Positions 61,932 to 64,000 of a DNA stretch of 64,000 nucleotides are shown here, one piece after another. Each line of letters opens with the position of its first letter. The first letter of the stretch is position 1. The translations under genes and the position numbers were made by a program. The notes under the pieces were generated by a model. It was not told the origin of the DNA. It made no database searches and worked only from the letters and a program-made list of their open reading frames with translations. This stretch comes from Streptomyces sp. NBC_01262 (lineage in GTDB: Bacteria > Actinomycetota > Actinomycetes > Streptomycetales > Streptomycetaceae): positions 496,001 to 560,000 of the forward strand of contig NZ_CP108462.1 in assembly GCF_036226365.1 (NCBI RefSeq). Reading direction: 5' to 3'.

Positions 61932-63104
61932 TCAGTGCCCCTCTTCTGGCTCTGCTTGCTCTTCTTCGAGGATCCGGTTGGCGATGGCGAACGCGGCGTT
62001 GGCTGCCGGCACCCCGCAGTAGATGGCCGACTGGAGCAGGACTTCCTGGATCTCGTCGGGTGTGAGGCCGTTGCGCAGCGCCGCCCGCACATGCATGGCC
62101 AGCTCTTCGTGGTGGCCGTGCGCGACCAGCGCGGTGATCGTGATGCAGCTGCGGGTCCTGCGGCTCAGGCCCGGGCGGGTCCAGACCTCGCCCCACGCGT
62201 AGCGGGTGATGAAGTCCTGGAAGACGGAGGTGAAGGCGGTGGTGCGGGCGACCGCCCGGTCCACGTGCGCGTCGCCCAGCACGGTCCGGCGGACCGTCAT
62301 CCCCGCGCTGTGCCGCGAGCCGTCGTCCGCCGGGCGGGCCGGGGTCTGCGCGAGGTGGCCTAGCAGCGCGGCGAGTACGGGCGCCGGGCGCTCGACGTTC
62401 GCCAGGTGGGCGGCGTGCGCGACCTCGGTCAGGCTTGCGCCGGGGATGCCGTCCGCCAGTTCACGGCCGTGCGAGGGCGGCGTCGCCGGGTCCTGGCGGC
62501 CGGCGACCACCAGCGTCGGTGCGCTCACCCCCGGCAGCTCGGCGCGCAGGTCGAAGGCGGCGATGGCGTCACAGCACGCCGCGTACGCCTCCGGGTCCGC
62601 CGCCCGCATGTCCGCCACCAGCGCCTCGGCCGCCGGCTCGCCCGCGAACCCCTCGGTGAACCAGCGTGTCGCCGCCGAGTCCGCCACCGGGTCCGTGCCC
62701 TTCGCGCGGACCAGCGCCGCGCGCTCGTGCCACCCCGCCGGTTCGCCGAAGCGGGCCGAGGTGCAGATCAGCGCGAGCGAGTCGATGCGCTCCGGGTGGT
62801 GCACGGCCAGCCAGCTGCCGATGGCTCCGCCGAGCGAGATCCCCGCGTACGCGAACCGGTCGACGCCGAGGCTGGCCGCCAGGGCGAGGACGAGGCGACC
62901 GAGGTCGGCAACGGTCGCACCGGACCGGAGGAGCGACGCGGGTGAGCCGCCGTGGCCCGGCAGGTCGTAACGGATGACGTGGTGCGTGCGCGCCAGGGCG
63001 GGGACCTGGGGGTCCCAGACGGCGAGTGACGTGCCGAGGGAGGGGCCGAGGATGAGCGGCGGGGCGGTGGCGGCGCCGTCGGTGCGGTGGTGCAGGGCTG
63101 TCAT
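61932..63104 (-). CDS. pcaL: PcaL: 3-oxoadipate enol-lactonase fused to 4-carboxymuconolactone decarboxylase
   Basis: 390 residues. Residues 1-255 are an alpha/beta hydrolase (PcaD) with the nucleophile in YAGISLGGAIGSW and His in AHAAHLANVERPA. Residues 270-385 are the PcaC domain: AFTSVFQDFITRYAWGEVWT, RPGLSRRTRSCITITALVAH, GHHEELAMHVRAAL. The fusion carries out two consecutive steps from 4-carboxymuconolactone to 3-oxoadipate and is typical of actinobacteria. It starts 16 bp after the pcaB stop. Confidence 0.92.
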   Translation of the reverse strand: MTALHHRTDGAATAPPLILGPSLGTSLAVWDPQVPALARTHHVIRYDLPGHGGSPASLLRSGATVADLGRLVLALAASLGVDRFAYAGISLGGAIGSWLAVHHPERIDSLALICTSARFGEPAGWHERAALVRAKGTDPVADSAATRWFTEGFAGEPAAEALVADMRAADPEAYAACCDAIAAFDLRAELPGVSAPTLVVAGRQDPATPPSHGRELADGIPGASLTEVAHAAHLANVERPAPVLAALLGHLAQTPARPADDGSRHSAGMTVRRTVLGDAHVDRAVARTTAFTSVFQDFITRYAWGEVWTRPGLSRRTRSCITITALVAHGHHEELAMHVRAALRNGLTPDEIQEVLLQSAIYCGVPAANAAFAIANRILEEEQAEPEEGH

Positions 63105-63120
63105 GCGGGCTCCAGAGTCC

Positions 63121-64000
63121 TCAGTCGCCGGACGGGCTGAATGGCGTGCCGCGTCGCAGCGCGCGGTCGACCAGCTCGCCGGCCGAGCCGAGGTAGTTCA
63201 CCGGGTCGGTCAGGTCGCGCAGGCGCTCCTTGGGGAGGACGCCGGACAGGGCCGGCTCCTCCAGGAGCGCTTCGTCGAGTTCGAGGCCCTCTTCGACCGC
63301 GCGCCGGGTGGCCCGGGCGAGGGCGGCCTTGGCCTCGCCGCGCCCGATGAGGGCGGTGAAGGCCGCGGCGAGGTGCTCGGAGACGATGAGGCCGTGGGTG
63401 GCGTCGAGGTTGTCGCGCATGCGGTGGGGGTGGACGCGCAGGCCGTCGGCGAGTTCGGCGGCGTCGCGGGCGGCGCCGCCGACGAGTCGCAGCGCTTCGC
63501 GCAGGGGCTGCCATTCGGCGTGCCAGGCGCCGGCGGGGCGTTCGTCCTCGGCGGCGAGGGAGCCGTAGAGGACGGAGGCGAGGGCGGGGACCTGGCGGGC
63601 GGCGGCCGCGATGAGGGTGGCGCGGACGGGGTTGGCCTTGTGGGGCATGGCGGAGGAGCCGCCGCCGGTGCCTTCGCTCAGCTCGCCGATCTCGGTGCGG
63701 GAGAGCAGGAGGACATCCGTCGCGAGCTTGCCCAGCGCGCCGGCCGTGAAGGCCAGCGCGCCCGCGAGGTCGGCGATCGGCGTGCGCAGGGTGTGCCAGG
63801 GCAGCGCGGGCTCGGCGAGGCCGGTCTCGGCGGCGTACGCGGCGAGGAGCCGGATGCCGGGATCGCCCTCCAGGACCGTGCCGTCGGCCTCGGCGAAGGC
63901 CTTGAAGGCGGCCAGGGTGCCGGCCGCGCCGCCGAGCTGGGCGGGGAGCGAGGCGCGGACGGCGGCCAGCCGCTCGCGGGCGTCCAGGACGAGGGAGCGC
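63121..64000 (-). CDS. pcaB: 3-carboxy-cis,cis-muconate cycloisomerase (partial)
   Basis: The visible 290 or so residues include LLLSRTEIGELSEGTGGGSS, AMPHKANPV, the GSSxMPxKxNP signature of the fumarase/aspartase superfamily, and HAEWQPLREALRLVGGAARD. It converts 3-carboxymuconate to 4-carboxymuconolactone, just before PcaL. The N-terminus lies beyond the window. The gene order pcaB-pcaL-pobA on one strand supports the call. Confidence 0.9.
   Translation of the reverse strand, partial: RSLVLDARERLAAVRASLPAQLGGAAGTLAAFKAFAEADGTVLEGDPGIRLLAAYAAETGLAEPALPWHTLRTPIADLAGALAFTAGALGKLATDVLLLSRTEIGELSEGTGGGSSAMPHKANPVRATLIAAAARQVPALASVLYGSLAAEDERPAGAWHAEWQPLREALRLVGGAARDAAELADGLRVHPHRMRDNLDATHGLIVSEHLAAAFTALIGRGEAKAALARATRRAVEEGLELDEALLEEPALSGVLPKERLRDLTDPVNYLGSAGELVDRALRRGTPFSPSGD

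Overview
High-GC DNA with GTG/TTG starts, ATGA/GTGA stop-start overlaps and purine-rich Shine-Dalgarno sites points to a Streptomyces or close relative. The protein repertoire agrees: tandem universal stress protein, DUF1876, VanAB/PcaL, LAETG-anchored phosphoesterase, and GlnA-like, FadR, HxlR and TetR families. The many insertion-sequence scars and decayed genes suggest an accessory part of the chromosome. No rRNA, tRNA or CRISPR array was seen.

Layout. (1) 1-7.4 kb: a dormancy/redox-like island with 6-phosphofructokinase (partial), flavodoxin, CBS-BON protein, a decayed acetyl-CoA synthetase, tandem USP, nicotinate phosphoribosyltransferase, DUF1876 and PolX. DosR-box-like palindromes lie near two of these genes. 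(2) 7.6-14.8 kb: a minus-strand amine/amide catabolic cluster (glutamine-synthetase-like ligase, nitrilase, class I glutaminase-like hydrolase, APC permease, FadR-type regulator, PLP decarboxylase). A 17-bp sequence containing a FadR-type operator core occurs at both the ligase and the regulator promoters. (3) 14.8-28.5 kb: a patchwork of small oxidoreductase/regulator pairs (hemerythrin/TetR, SnoaL-epoxide hydrolase, LysR/SnoaL/QOR, HxlR/oxidoreductase, TetR/SDR) separated by remnants of IS3, IS5, IS6 and other transposases, decayed SDRs and a sigma-factor scrap. (4) 29-33.6 kb: a sortase-anchored phosphoesterase and EfeO-EfeB without EfeU.

(5) 33.7-49.7 kb is the most interesting part: a sulfane-sulfur (persulfide) handling island. 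It encodes thioredoxin, a class V aminotransferase/cysteine-desulfurase-like protein, OsmC, a 1-Cys-type peroxiredoxin, a TusE/DsrC-like carrier with DsrE2, three stand-alone rhodaneses, two TauE/SafE exporters, a persulfide-dioxygenase-like MBL-rhodanese fusion, a type II-like sulfide:quinone oxidoreductase plus a truncated second copy, DUF302, a methyltransferase, a two-component system and two CsoR/CstR-family repressors. Twelve copies of a 6-4-6 inverted repeat (consensus ATACCC-N4-GGGTAT) lie in promoter regions through this block and I found none outside it, which suggests one CstR-type regulon. The second repressor has Arg where the first has its sensing Cys.

(6) 49.8-56.8 kb: DUF2202 protein, an ArsR / ArsP-like permease / small thioredoxin operon, MarR, an Lgt prolipoprotein diacylglyceryl transferase, and a PAP2 gene broken by a frameshift and fused to an ISL3 transposase remnant. 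(7) 57-64 kb: aromatic-acid catabolism, with VanA, a 56-residue protein and VanB (vanillate demethylation) on the plus strand, and PcaB (partial), PcaL and PobA (4-hydroxybenzoate to protocatechuate and the beta-ketoadipate pathway) on the minus strand. A sulfite-oxidase-like molybdoprotein and cytochrome b pair lies between them. All functional calls come from reading the sequence and recalled family knowledge; no database search was run.
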